A stretch of DNA of 64,000 nucleotides from an uncultured Clostridia bacterium (lineage in GTDB: Bacteria > Bacillota > Clostridia > Oscillospirales > Oscillospiraceae): assembly GCA_945876285.1 (NCBI GenBank), contig CAMCNO010000002.1:1-64000 (forward strand). Reading direction: 5' to 3'. Shown piece by piece: positions 25,642-34,168 of the stretch. The notes below the pieces were generated by a model. That model ran no database searches. It saw only the letters and a list, made by a program, of their open reading frames with translations, and had not been told where the DNA came from. The position numbers were made by a program, and so were the translations under genes. How positions within the stretch are numbered: the first letter of the stretch is position 1; every line of letters begins with the position of its first letter.

Positions 25642-25656
25642 TGAGAATGATTTTCG
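25642..25656 (-). promoter_or_regulatory. Fur/Zur-like operator
   Basis: TGAGAATGATTTTCG matches 12 of 14 specified bases of the Fur-family 7-1-7 consensus TGATAATNATTATCA. It lies 20 bp before the znuA start codon, where a Zur repressor would be expected to act. Confidence 0.45.
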
Positions 25657-25709
25657 GTTTTCCATGATACCACGCTCTTTCGGAAAATGCAAGACGCGAA
25701 AAAGAAGAC

Positions 25710-25737
25710 TTCACAAATCCGGGAAATCGTGTATACT
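25710..25737 (+). promoter_or_regulatory. Promoter of the HdeD-like gene
   Basis: TTCACA (25710-25715) and TATACT (25732-25737) with a 16-bp spacer, 34 bp before the start codon. Confidence 0.5.
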
Positions 25738-25771
25738 AGATTCAGAATGTGTTGAAATGGGGGGAACGTCC

Positions 25772-26383
25772 ATGGATAATCTGCTGAAACGGATGAAGAC
25801 CAACGCGCTGCTGTCCGCCGCGCTCTACGCCCTGCTGGGACTGGTGCTGCTGATCTGGCCTGCATTGTCCGCCAGTCTGCTGTGCCTGGCGCTGGGGCTG
25901 GTGCTGGTGGTGTGCGGTCTGAACAACATTTTCGTATTCCTGCGCAGCCGGGACGGCAGCCTGTACGCCGCCCTGCATCTCATCACCGGCGTGGTCCTGG
26001 CGGCGGTGGGCATCTGGCTGATGGCCCGGCCAACCCTGGTAACGGTGGTCATCCCCCGCATCGTGGGTGTGCTGATCTGCTTCCACGGCTTCGGAGACAT
26101 CGGCGACGCCATGACCCTTCGGAAAAACGGCTCCTCCCGCTGGACGGCGGCGCTGCTGCTGGCAGTTATCACGCTGGTGCTGGGCGTTATCCTGGTCATC
26201 TGCCCCTTCCAGGCGTTTACCACGGTGGTGCGTCTGCTGGGTGCTTTCCTGCTGTACGACGGCATCAGTGACCTATGGATCACCGGGCAGGTGGGCAAGG
26301 CCCTCCGCCAGGCCGAAAAGGACTCCAATGCGGAGCAGAACGCAGTGGATGTGGAATATCGGGACGTAAAAGAGGACGAATAA
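25772..26383 (+). CDS. HdeD/DUF308 family membrane protein
   Basis: A 203-residue protein with six hydrophobic helices in three pairs (for example ALLGLVLLIWPALSASLLCL and VVLAAVGIWLMARP), the pattern of the DUF308/HdeD family. HdeD is an acid-stress-related membrane protein in enterobacteria; its role here is unknown. The ATG at 25772 has a G-rich site (GGGGGGAA) and a nearby promoter; longer open sequence upstream reads through the divergent znuA leader and is not used. The C-terminal tail is charged and cytoplasmic. Confidence 0.82.
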   Translation: MDNLLKRMKTNALLSAALYALLGLVLLIWPALSASLLCLALGLVLVVCGLNNIFVFLRSRDGSLYAALHLITGVVLAAVGIWLMARPTLVTVVIPRIVGVLICFHGFGDIGDAMTLRKNGSSRWTAALLLAVITLVLGVILVICPFQAFTTVVRLLGAFLLYDGISDLWITGQVGKALRQAEKDSNAEQNAVDVEYRDVKEDE

Positions 26384-26417
26384 AAAACAGAAGCGGTGAA
26401 AACCGCTTCTGTTTTTT
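26382..26417. terminator. Bidirectional terminator
   Basis: AAAAAACAGAAGCGGT, GAAA loop, ACCGCTTCTGTTTTTT. It serves the convergent HdeD-like and pepD genes. Confidence 0.9.
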
Positions 26418-27856
26418 TATCTTGACTGCTTCAGCACTTCCAGCACAAATTCCCAGACCCGCTGAACGGAGGCGATGCTCATCCGCTCCCGGGGCGTGTG
26501 GATCTCCTCCAGGTCCGGGCCGATGGACACACAGTCCAGGTCCGGCAGCTTTCCGCACAGCAGGCCGCACTCCACGCCCGCGTGGATGGCCTCGACCTTG
26601 GGCTCATGGCCGTACTGCTTCCGGAACACCTCCGTCATCCGCTCCCGCAGGGCGGAATCAGGCCGATACTCCCAGGCGGGATAGTCGCCGGAGATGTCCA
26701 CCGTGCCGCCCAGAGCCTCCGTCAGGCACCGCAGGCGGTCATGGAGCATTTCCTTCTGGCTGGCAACGGAGCTGCGGACGCAGAATGCCGCGCTCACTTC
26801 CCCGGCCCCGGTCTCCAGAATCCCCAGATTCAAAGAAGTCTGCACCAGACCGGGAATCTCCCGGCTCATCTCCTGGACGCCGTTGGGTACGCAGGTGAGG
26901 AAGCACAGCGCCCGTCGGGTAGAATCGCCGTCCATGGACAGCTCCGCCGCGTCTGTCTCAGTCACAGCCGCTTCCAGAGCCGGGTCCGTGACCCGGTATT
27001 CCTTTTTCAACTGCTCCGCCAGTGCCGTGAGGGCAGCCCGGGCGGCAGCCCCATCAGCTACCGTTACCACAGCCTCCGCCGCCACGGGGATGGCGTTGTC
27101 CTTGGCACCGCCGGAGGCGGTCACCAGCCGCAGCTCCGTCACCGCCGCTATGGCTCGCAGCAGGCGGCCCAGCAGGAGTGCAGCGTTGGCCCGGCCCTGA
27201 TGGATCTCCGCACCGGAGTGTCCTCCGGTGAGGCCGGAGACCGTCAGCCGCAGCGTTTCTCCCGCGAAAGGCTCCCGATGCACAGGCAGCGTGCATTTCG
27301 TCAGGCTTCCACCAGCACAGCCCACGGTGAATACGCCCTCCGCCTCGGAGTCCAGATTGAGAAGCTGGCAGCCCCTGAGGGGAGACACATCCAGCGCCGC
27401 CGCGCCCAGCATTCCGATCTCCTCCTCGGTGGTCAGAACCACCTCCAACCGGGGATGTGGGATGGACGCATCGTCCAGAATGGCCAGCGCCATGGCAGCG
27501 GCAATGCCGTCGTCGCCGCCCAAGGTGGTTTCCCGGGCAAACACAAAGCCATCCTCCACCGCCAGGTCCAGGCCCTCCCGCTCCATATCCTTGGAGCAGC
27601 CGGGTTCCTTTTCACACACCATATCCAGGTGTCCCTGGAGGATGATGGGCTCCCCCGCCTCATAGCCGGGGGTAGCCTCCTGGATGATGATGACATTATG
27701 GAAATCATCCTGATAATGCTCCAGGCCCCGTTCCCGGGCAAAGGCCACGCACCAGTCGCTGACGGCCTTCGTGTTCCGGGAGCCGTGGGGGATGGCGCAG
27801 AGCTGTTCAAAATACCGGAAGACCTTGTTTGGTTCCAGTTTATCCAATACGGACAT
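26417..27856 (-). CDS. pepD: Aminoacyl-histidine dipeptidase (M20)
   Basis: A 479-residue cytosolic zinc dipeptidase of the PepD family. Metal-site motifs are visible: GHLDMVCEKEPG, LGGDDGIAAAMALAIL and TTEEEIGMLGA, with a late HAGVECGLL. Length is typical (about 485). It cleaves Xaa-His and related dipeptides. The start at 27856 (MSVLDKL) has AAGGGAG nine bases upstream. It is a single gene, convergent with the HdeD-like gene. Confidence 0.93.
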   Translation of the reverse strand: MSVLDKLEPNKVFRYFEQLCAIPHGSRNTKAVSDWCVAFARERGLEHYQDDFHNVIIIQEATPGYEAGEPIILQGHLDMVCEKEPGCSKDMEREGLDLAVEDGFVFARETTLGGDDGIAAAMALAILDDASIPHPRLEVVLTTEEEIGMLGAAALDVSPLRGCQLLNLDSEAEGVFTVGCAGGSLTKCTLPVHREPFAGETLRLTVSGLTGGHSGAEIHQGRANAALLLGRLLRAIAAVTELRLVTASGGAKDNAIPVAAEAVVTVADGAAARAALTALAEQLKKEYRVTDPALEAAVTETDAAELSMDGDSTRRALCFLTCVPNGVQEMSREIPGLVQTSLNLGILETGAGEVSAAFCVRSSVASQKEMLHDRLRCLTEALGGTVDISGDYPAWEYRPDSALRERMTEVFRKQYGHEPKVEAIHAGVECGLLCGKLPDLDCVSIGPDLEEIHTPRERMSIASVQRVWEFVLEVLKQSR

Positions 27857-27920
27857 ATTGGTCACTCCCTTATCGTACTGGTAAGAGTATACCGCACAGC
27901 GGGCCGCTCATGCAAGGCGG

Positions 27921-27950
27921 AATGCGCTCTGCCCCACGGCAGAGCGCATT
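27921..27950. terminator. Hairpin after the DUF896 gene
   Basis: AATGCGCTCTGCC and GGCAGAGCGCATT form a perfect 13-bp stem with a four-base loop directly after the DUF896 stop. It lacks a long T-run. Confidence 0.5.
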
Positions 27951-27953
27951 CTT

Positions 27954-28160
27954 TCAATCCTTTTTCTCCAGTTTTTTCTTCTTGCCCTTTTCATCCACGA
28001 TATAGGTGTTGTCCAACTGGCTCTGAAGATTTCCCAGCACAGAGTCGATATAGGCCCGGCGCAGGACGGCCCGCTCCTCCTTCTCCCACTCCGTCAATCC
28101 CTCCGGGGTCTTGGCCTTCCGGGCCAGCTCGTTGATGCGGTCAATGCCTTTTTGGTCCAT
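27954..28160 (-). CDS. DUF896 protein (YnzC family)
   Basis: A 68-residue protein with the DUF896 pattern: IDRINELARKAKTPEGLTEW, then EKEERAVLRRAYIDSVLGNL. This small helical family is common in Firmicutes and linked to SOS-regulated genes in Bacillus; its function is unknown. It begins 12 bp after the YlmH gene and is probably the last gene of that transcript. Confidence 0.93.
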   Translation of the reverse strand: MDQKGIDRINELARKAKTPEGLTEWEKEERAVLRRAYIDSVLGNLQSQLDNTYIVDEKGKKKKLEKKD

Positions 28161-28172
28161 GACGTTCTCCTC

Positions 28173-28970
28173 TCAGACGTATCGTTTCAGCACGATGGCG
28201 GTGCGGCCCTTTTTCGTGACGCCGCCCACCTCTGTCAGTTCAAATTTTCCAAAGCCGCGGGCGGAGACGGTGTCCCCCGCCGCAAGCAGCTTATCCGGCT
28301 TCGTACACTCCCGCCAGTTCACCTGCACCCGCCCGGAGGCGATGAGGTCCGCCGCCTTGCCCCGGGCCATGCGGAAGCCCGTGGAGGCCACCGCATCCAG
28401 CCGCAGGGAGGAGACGGTGTCCCGCACCTCCTGGCACTGCACCTGTGGGATGTGAATATGGGCAGGGTCGATTTCCGTGACGGTGAGCTTCGCCCGTCCG
28501 GCGGAATCCCAGCTTTGCAGCAGGAAGTCCGCCACGGTGTCCAGCACCAGCAGGTCTGCGCTGCCGGGGCCGACGAGGATGTCCCCCACCTTCTCCCGGA
28601 CAATGCCCATCCCCATGAGGCTGCCCAGAAAATCCCGGTGGGTCAGCTTTTCCTCCTCCCGAAAGGTGGCCCGCAGGCAGCGGATGGGGCTCTGGCCCTC
28701 CGCGTCATCAGGGTCCAGCCAGTCCGGCAGGAACAGGAACAGGTTCCTCTCCGCGCCCTCATAGCCGCCGAGCCGCGCGTACCCGGTTTCCGAGATACCC
28801 GCCAGCCGCAGCAGGTCCAGCGTCACCATCTGCTGCTGGGGGCTTAAAAAATCCGTGGCGGCGGGGATGTTGCGGGCATTCGCCTGCTCTGCCCGGTCCA
28901 GGACCTTCGCCAGCAGCAGGCGGTCGTCACCCACGGCGCCCACCCGGTCCAGCAACTTCGACTTATCCAT
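28173..28970 (-). CDS. ylmH: S4-domain RNA-binding protein, YlmH family
   Basis: A 265-residue YlmH-type protein: an N-terminal helical part, a central segment (HRDFLGSLMGMGIVREKVGD) diagnostic of the family, and a C-terminal S4 RNA-binding domain (SSLRLDAVASTGFRMARGKA, then LIASGRVQVNW). YlmH acts in ribosome-associated quality control in Bacillus. The ATG at 28970 overlaps the 3' end of the ABC exporter gene by 8 bp, so translation is coupled. Confidence 0.9.
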   Translation of the reverse strand: MDKSKLLDRVGAVGDDRLLLAKVLDRAEQANARNIPAATDFLSPQQQMVTLDLLRLAGISETGYARLGGYEGAERNLFLFLPDWLDPDDAEGQSPIRCLRATFREEEKLTHRDFLGSLMGMGIVREKVGDILVGPGSADLLVLDTVADFLLQSWDSAGRAKLTVTEIDPAHIHIPQVQCQEVRDTVSSLRLDAVASTGFRMARGKAADLIASGRVQVNWRECTKPDKLLAAGDTVSARGFGKFELTEVGGVTKKGRTAIVLKRYV

Positions 28971-30714
28971 GGCGCAGCTCCTGAGTCCGCACCAGGGCGG
29001 CGTAGGCGCCATCCTTCGCCATCAGCTCCTCGTGACTGCCCAGCTCCGTGATGCATCCATCCTCCACCACCGCGATGCGGTCGGCACCCCGGACGGTGGA
29101 CAGGCGGTGGGCGATGATGATGGTGGTCCGGCCCTGAGACAGCTTTTCAAAGGTCTCCTGCAGCTTGGCCTCCGTCACGCTGTCCAGGGCGGAGGTGGCC
29201 TCGTCCAAAATCAGCACCGGGGGATTTTTCAGGAAGATGCGGGCGATGGAGATGCGCTGCTTCTGACCGCCGGAGAGCAGGGTGCCCCGCTCGCCCACGT
29301 AGGTGTTGAAGCCGTCGGGCATGGCGATGATGTCGTCGTAAATTTCCGCCAGCTTCGCCGCCTGGGCCACCTCTTCCTCGGTGGCCCCGGAGCGGCCGTA
29401 GCGGATGTTTTCCAGAATGCTGGCAGCGAACAGGAACACATCCTGCTGCACCACGCCCACGTTCTGCCGCAGGGATTCCTGGGTCACCTGCCGTACGTCC
29501 TGGCCGTCGATGCGGATGGCGCCGCTCGTGACGTCATAGAACCGGGGAATGAGCTGGCAGAGGGTGGACTTTCCGCCGCCGGAGGGGCCCACCACCGCTA
29601 CGGTCTCGCCGGGTTGGATATGCAGGTCCACGTCGTGGAGCACCGCCAGGTCATCCTGATAGGCGAAGCTGACGTGGTCCACGTCAATGCGGCCCTCCAC
29701 CCGCTGGAGCACCCTGGCGTCCGGCGCGTCCTGCATGGCGGGCTCCGTCCGCATCAGCTCGATAAAGCGGCCCAGGCCCGCGGTGCCGTTGGCGAACAGC
29801 TCCGCGAAGGTGGAGAGCTTCCGGACGGGGTTGACAAAGGTGGTGATATACAGGCTGAAGGTGATGAGGTCCACAGTGTCCATCTCGCCCCGCATGATGA
29901 ACACGCCGCCGGCGGCGATGACCGCCACGGACAGGATGCACAGGAAGAACTCCATGGTGGCGTTGAACCGGCCCATGGCCTTGTGGAACTGGCGCTTGGA
30001 GGTCTTGAAGCTGTCGTTGGAGTCCTCGAACTTCCGCAGCTCCGCCTGCTCGTTGGCGAAAGCCTTGGCAGTGCGGATGCCGGAGAGGCCGGACTCAATA
30101 TCCGCGTTGATTGTGGCGGTCTTCTGCTTCACCCGGCGGGAGGCCTCCTGCATGGAAGCCCGGCACTTCCAGACCACCAGGAAGAAAATCGGCAGGATGA
30201 CAGCGATGACCAGGGCCAGCCGCCACTGAATGGAGAACATGATGGCCAAAGCGCCCACGATCGTGACGCCTGAGATGAAAATATCCTCCGGGCCGTGGTG
30301 GGCTAGCTCCGTGATGTCGAACAGGTCGGCGGTCAGGCGGCTCATGAGCTGGCCGGTGCGGTTGCGGTCAAAATAGTCGAAGGAAAGCTCCTGCATATGG
30401 CGAAACAGGTCCCGCCGGATGTCCGCCTCCACCAAAATGCCGAAGGTATGGCCCCAGTAGCAGATGACATAGGTCAGCAATGCCCGCAGCAAAAAGGCCG
30501 TGAACACCACCGCCATCACCGCGAAAAAGGTCTGGTAGGCGCTCTTGGGCAGCAGCTCGTACATGCACCAGCGGGAGACGTAGGGAAACGCCAGGTCGAT
30601 CACAGAGATCATCAGGGCGCAGGCAAGATCCATGATGAACAGTTTTTTATGGGGTTTAAAATAAGACAGGAAAATCTGTAACGAAGATTTCTGTTGAAAT
30701 TCCTTGGTCGTCAT
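28963..30714 (-). CDS. ABC exporter, fused permease-ATPase
   Basis: A 583-residue half-transporter of the MsbA/LmrA type. Six membrane helices occupy about residues 1-320, and the nucleotide-binding domain carries Walker A GPSGGGKST, signature LSGGQKQR, Walker B VLILDEATSALD and the H-loop IIAHRLS. It exports lipids, peptides or drugs; the substrate cannot be told from sequence. AAGGAG precedes the start. It is the first gene of the exporter-ylmH-DUF896 unit. Confidence 0.92.
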   Translation of the reverse strand: MTTKEFQQKSSLQIFLSYFKPHKKLFIMDLACALMISVIDLAFPYVSRWCMYELLPKSAYQTFFAVMAVVFTAFLLRALLTYVICYWGHTFGILVEADIRRDLFRHMQELSFDYFDRNRTGQLMSRLTADLFDITELAHHGPEDIFISGVTIVGALAIMFSIQWRLALVIAVILPIFFLVVWKCRASMQEASRRVKQKTATINADIESGLSGIRTAKAFANEQAELRKFEDSNDSFKTSKRQFHKAMGRFNATMEFFLCILSVAVIAAGGVFIMRGEMDTVDLITFSLYITTFVNPVRKLSTFAELFANGTAGLGRFIELMRTEPAMQDAPDARVLQRVEGRIDVDHVSFAYQDDLAVLHDVDLHIQPGETVAVVGPSGGGKSTLCQLIPRFYDVTSGAIRIDGQDVRQVTQESLRQNVGVVQQDVFLFAASILENIRYGRSGATEEEVAQAAKLAEIYDDIIAMPDGFNTYVGERGTLLSGGQKQRISIARIFLKNPPVLILDEATSALDSVTEAKLQETFEKLSQGRTTIIIAHRLSTVRGADRIAVVEDGCITELGSHEELMAKDGAYAALVRTQELRHG

Positions 30715-30782
30715 TGCGAATGCTCCTTATTTTGTCAATTACAGCAAAATATAATACCATGTATTTCAAAAAAACGCAACGA

Positions 30783-30818
30783 AATATCCCCGGATACCAC
30801 AGTATCCGGGGATATTTT
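30783..30818. terminator. Terminator of the Ig/SH3 protein gene
   Basis: AATATCCCCGGATAC and GTATCCGGGGATATT form a near-perfect 15-bp stem. On the minus strand it is followed by TTTCGTTGCGTTTTTTT. Confidence 0.85.
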
Positions 30819-30821
30819 CTA

Positions 30822-31757
30822 TCAATTGTTTGCCAGGAACTCGCCCTTCATGTAGCCGGTCGTCGTCGCGCCCCCCACACCAGAGAAGGTGATCTTGTAC
30901 CAGCCGTCTCCGGCACCCTCCACGATCTTCACGGAACCGCCGTTGGGGATCGTGGCCAGAATATCGTAATTCGTACCGGGGCCGGAACGTACCCGAACGC
31001 CGTTACCGCCGTTGACCACCTTGGCGGAACCCGCCTTCAAGCCACTGGCGGAGGGCGTTGTGGAGGGCGTTGTGGAGGGCGTTGTGGGCGTGGTCGCAGC
31101 GCTGCCGCTGACGTTGCACCGGACGATGCACACGCCCTTCTTGCTGCCGTCAGACACCACGATGTTCACCGTACCCTTGGAGATCGCGGTGACCTTACCG
31201 TTCTGGTCCACGGAGGCGACACCCTCGTCCTCGCTGGCCCAGGTATAGCTGCCGCTGCCGCCAGAGGCCTTGATCGTGGCCGTCTCACCCACGCTCCTGA
31301 GCGTAAAGTCCTCGGTACTCAGCTTCAATCCGCTGGGCAGGGCCATCATCTTCCCGTAATCCGTGGTCGTTGTGGCATCGGTGGGAGTCTCCGGCATGGT
31401 GCCCGGTTCGCTGCCAGGCGTATCGTCAGGCTCGGGCTCTGTGACATCCGGCTCAGTAGGCTGCGGCTTCACCGGGGTCACATCTTCAGTGGGAGGCGTC
31501 ACGTCCTCCCCGCCCTTGCGAAACTTTTCCTTCAGCTGGTCACCGTACAGCAGATAGACCAGCAGGCCCGCCATAAGGAAAATCAGCACGATCAAAGTGG
31601 GCGTGACCAGGCTGAACTGCCGGCTCCTGGGTGCGGCACGCCGGCCGCGGCGGAGCTTTGCTCCCTCCCGCAGAGCCTCTTCCTCCTCGCAGAAGGGGCA
31701 GTCTCTATATGTATCGGAGTATTTTTCCCCACAGACGGGGCAGCGTTTCATAGCCAT
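30822..31757 (-). CDS. Membrane-anchored Big_2/SH3-domain surface protein with zinc ribbon
   Basis: A 311-residue modular protein: N-terminal zinc ribbon (CPVCGEKYSDTYRDCPFC), one transmembrane helix (about residues 50-72), a Pro/Glu/Thr-rich spacer, a bacterial Ig-like Big_2 domain (GSGSYTWASEDEGVASVDQN), a TTPSTTPSTTPS linker, and an SH3-type domain (VNGGNGVRVRSGPGTNYDIL). It should sit with the ribbon in the cytoplasm and the Ig/SH3 part outside, touching the wall. The ATG at 31757 follows GGGAGG. Such proteins may sense or bind the cell wall. Confidence 0.85.
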   Translation of the reverse strand: MAMKRCPVCGEKYSDTYRDCPFCEEEEALREGAKLRRGRRAAPRSRQFSLVTPTLIVLIFLMAGLLVYLLYGDQLKEKFRKGGEDVTPPTEDVTPVKPQPTEPDVTEPEPDDTPGSEPGTMPETPTDATTTTDYGKMMALPSGLKLSTEDFTLRSVGETATIKASGGSGSYTWASEDEGVASVDQNGKVTAISKGTVNIVVSDGSKKGVCIVRCNVSGSAATTPTTPSTTPSTTPSASGLKAGSAKVVNGGNGVRVRSGPGTNYDILATIPNGGSVKIVEGAGDGWYKITFSGVGGATTTGYMKGEFLANN

Positions 31758-31879
31758 GATTGACCTCCCGTTTGTTTCTATATACACTTTACATAATATC
31801 GGCTTTTTCGTGTTCCGTCAAGACCACCTTGTTGAATTTTCGGGAAATACACACTTTGCTGCCGCCGCCCCCTTGCTGT

Positions 31880-32491
31880 TCAGACTCCGGCGAAGCCGAA
31901 CACCACGCCCACCACCGCGGATAAGGCGATGAACACGATGGGATGCCAATTCTTCACCGGCTTGACCCAGTTGGTCAGCACCAGCAGCACCACTGCCAAA
32001 GCCAATCCCCGCAGGTTGAACAGGTTTCCGCCCATCAGTTGGAAACTGTTCAGAAGGGAGCCGTCCGCAGAGGCTATCCGAACGCAGGTCAGTACCTCGA
32101 ACATGACAGACACACAAGCGGCGCCGATAAGTCCGGTGGAGGCAGGCCGCAGGCCGTAGAACGCATTCTGGACATACTTGCTGTCCCGGAACTTTTTCAG
32201 CATCGCCGCTACGATCAGAATGACAATGATGGAGGGCGTTACTTCGCCGATGGTAGCGATCACGGCTCCGGGGACGCCGCCCACCGTGAAGCCCACATAA
32301 GTCGCCATATTGATGCCGATGGGGCCGGGAGTGGACTCAGACACCGCCAGCATATTCATCAGGTCGCTGTAAGTGTACCAGCCGGTGGTCTCTCCGATGT
32401 CCTTCAGGAAAGGAAGCGTCGCCATGCCGCCGCCCACAGCGAACAGGCCGGTCTTGAAAAACTCCCAGTAAAGCCGCAGAAGTGTGGTCAT
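31880..32491 (-). CDS. Chromate transporter, second half (CHR)
   Basis: A 203-residue membrane protein of the CHR family: FAVGGGMATLPFLKDIGE, then STPGPIGINMATYVGFTVGG, hallmarks of the domain. Short-chain CHR proteins work as a pair encoded by adjacent genes. The start at 32491 (MTTLLRLY) overlaps the stop of the first half by four bases (ATGA) and has GGAGGTG upstream. Family members move chromate or sulfate-like anions; the physiological substrate here is unknown. Confidence 0.92.
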   Translation of the reverse strand: MTTLLRLYWEFFKTGLFAVGGGMATLPFLKDIGETTGWYTYSDLMNMLAVSESTPGPIGINMATYVGFTVGGVPGAVIATIGEVTPSIIVILIVAAMLKKFRDSKYVQNAFYGLRPASTGLIGAACVSVMFEVLTCVRIASADGSLLNSFQLMGGNLFNLRGLALAVVLLVLTNWVKPVKNWHPIVFIALSAVVGVVFGFAGV

Positions 32492-33027
32492 GCCTTCACC
32501 TCCAGATTCTTCAGCAGGATACCCATCAGGGCCGCCAGGATGACAAACCACACAGGAGACACATTCAGAAACACACTGCCCACCAGAACGAGGACAAAGA
32601 TGGCCGCCGTCGGCTTGTCCACCACAGATTTTTTCAGCAGCTTCACGGTGGCATTGAAGATCAGCACACAGACGCACACCTGGATACCAGCGAAGGCATT
32701 TTTCACCCAGGCCAGATGAGAGAAGTTTGTAATCAGCCCTGCCAGCAGGGAGATGATGACCAGGGACGGGAACACCAGTCCCAGCGTCGCCAGAATACCG
32801 CCGATGGCACCGCCTTTCTTCTGCCCGATAAAGGTGGCGGTGTTCACCGCAATGATGCCGGGAGTACACTGGCCGATGGCGTAGTAGTCCACCAGCTCCT
32901 CCTCGGTGGCCCAGTGCTTGTTGTCCACCACTTCCCGCTGCAAAATCGGCAGCATTGCCATGCCGCCGCCAAAGGTCATGACGCCCATTTTGGAAAACGT
33001 CAGGAACAGCTCCAGCATTTCTTTCAT
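32488..33027 (-). CDS. Chromate transporter, first half (CHR)
   Basis: A 179-residue CHR protein with the paired signature MTFGGGMAMLPILQRE and CTPGIIAVNTATFIGQK. The start at 33027 (MKEMLE) has GGAG seven bases upstream; the longer frame does not. Together with the downstream half it forms a heteromeric short-chain transporter. Confidence 0.92.
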   Translation of the reverse strand: MKEMLELFLTFSKMGVMTFGGGMAMLPILQREVVDNKHWATEEELVDYYAIGQCTPGIIAVNTATFIGQKKGGAIGGILATLGLVFPSLVIISLLAGLITNFSHLAWVKNAFAGIQVCVCVLIFNATVKLLKKSVVDKPTAAIFVLVLVGSVFLNVSPVWFVILAALMGILLKNLEVKA

Positions 33028-33059
33028 ATCATCACTCCAAAACCCAAGTATCAATTTAT

Positions 33060-34061
33060 TTATTCCACATAGCCGTACATCCCCCGGACGGAGACCTCGC
33101 CGGAGCGGACGGTCTTCTCCGTGCCGTCCGGGCGCCGGACCACCAGTCCGAACTCCGGGTCAATGCCCACGGCGGTGACGGTCTCCCGTCCGGCGGGAGA
33201 GATCAGTTGGACTGTCTTGCCCAGGTTCACGCAGTCCCGCCGGTACTCCGCCAGATAGTCCGAAAGATCCCCGGCTCTCAGGGAAGCATACAGCTTATCC
33301 AGTTCTCCGATCAGCGCCGCCGCCAGAGCGGGCCGGGGCACAGGCCGCCCCAACTCCATGGCGAGGGAGGTAGCCATGGCCGCCACGTCCGGGGAAAAGT
33401 CCTCCGCCGCGTGGAGCACATTGATGCCGATGCCCAATACCAGGTACTGGAGCCGCCCCGATTCTGCCTCCACGGACAGTTCCGTCAGGATACCGCAGAG
33501 CTTCCTGCCGCCCAACACCGGGTCGTTGGGCCACTTCAGTCCGGGGCGAACGCCGCACACCTGCTCCACCGCCCGGCACACCGCCACACCCGCCAGCGCC
33601 GTCACCGGCATCAGCCGTTCCGTGGGCAGGTCGGGTCGCAGCAGGACCGTGAGGTAAATGCCCTTATCCCTGGGAGATTGGAAAGAGCGGTCCATCCGCC
33701 CCCGGCCAGACGTCTGGCAGTTGGCCACCACCACCGTGCCGTCCGCCGCACCCTCCAGCGCAATTTGCTTGGCATAGGTGTTGGTGGAATCGATCTCATC
33801 AAAGCAGCGCAGTTCCCGTCCCACGAATGCCGTGGGCCGCAGCAGGGGCCGGATCTCCGCCTCCGTCAGGGCGTCCGGCGCGGCCACCAGACGGTAGCCC
33901 ATGGAAGTACGAGCCTCGATGTCATAGCCATCCTTCCGCAGGGCGTCCACCGCCTTCCAAATGGCGGTGCGGCTCAGTCCCAGCCGGCGGCTCAGCTCCT
34001 CGCCGGAGAGGAACGCACCTCCGCTGGCCCGCAGCAGTGTCAAAACCGTATCCCGGCTCAT
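33060..34061 (-). CDS. birA: Bifunctional biotin ligase / biotin repressor
   Basis: A 333-residue BirA: an N-terminal winged HTH (about 1-60; LSGEELSRRLGLSRTAIWK), the catalytic domain with GRGRMDRSFQSP in the biotin/ATP loop, LKWPNDPVL, and a C-terminal SH3-like cap. It attaches biotin to carboxylase carrier proteins and, through the HTH, can repress biotin genes. Loop residues MDRS replace the more usual GRxW. GGGGAGA precedes the start. Confidence 0.94.
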   Translation of the reverse strand: MSRDTVLTLLRASGGAFLSGEELSRRLGLSRTAIWKAVDALRKDGYDIEARTSMGYRLVAAPDALTEAEIRPLLRPTAFVGRELRCFDEIDSTNTYAKQIALEGAADGTVVVANCQTSGRGRMDRSFQSPRDKGIYLTVLLRPDLPTERLMPVTALAGVAVCRAVEQVCGVRPGLKWPNDPVLGGRKLCGILTELSVEAESGRLQYLVLGIGINVLHAAEDFSPDVAAMATSLAMELGRPVPRPALAAALIGELDKLYASLRAGDLSDYLAEYRRDCVNLGKTVQLISPAGRETVTAVGIDPEFGLVVRRPDGTEKTVRSGEVSVRGMYGYVE

Positions 34062-34121
34062 GGCTGTCTCCCCTTTCTCCCTGAAATCGGAAATCAGTGT
34101 ACCACGTTCTCGGTCAAATGT

Positions 34122-34153
34122 AAACCGCCCGGCTGCTGCCGGGCGGTTTTATC
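34122..34153 (-). terminator. Terminator of the NhaC gene
   Basis: AAACCGCCCGGC, TGCT, GCCGGGCGGTTTT. It lies 16 bp after the transporter stop. Confidence 0.8.
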
Positions 34154-34168
34154 GGACTGGATATTGGA

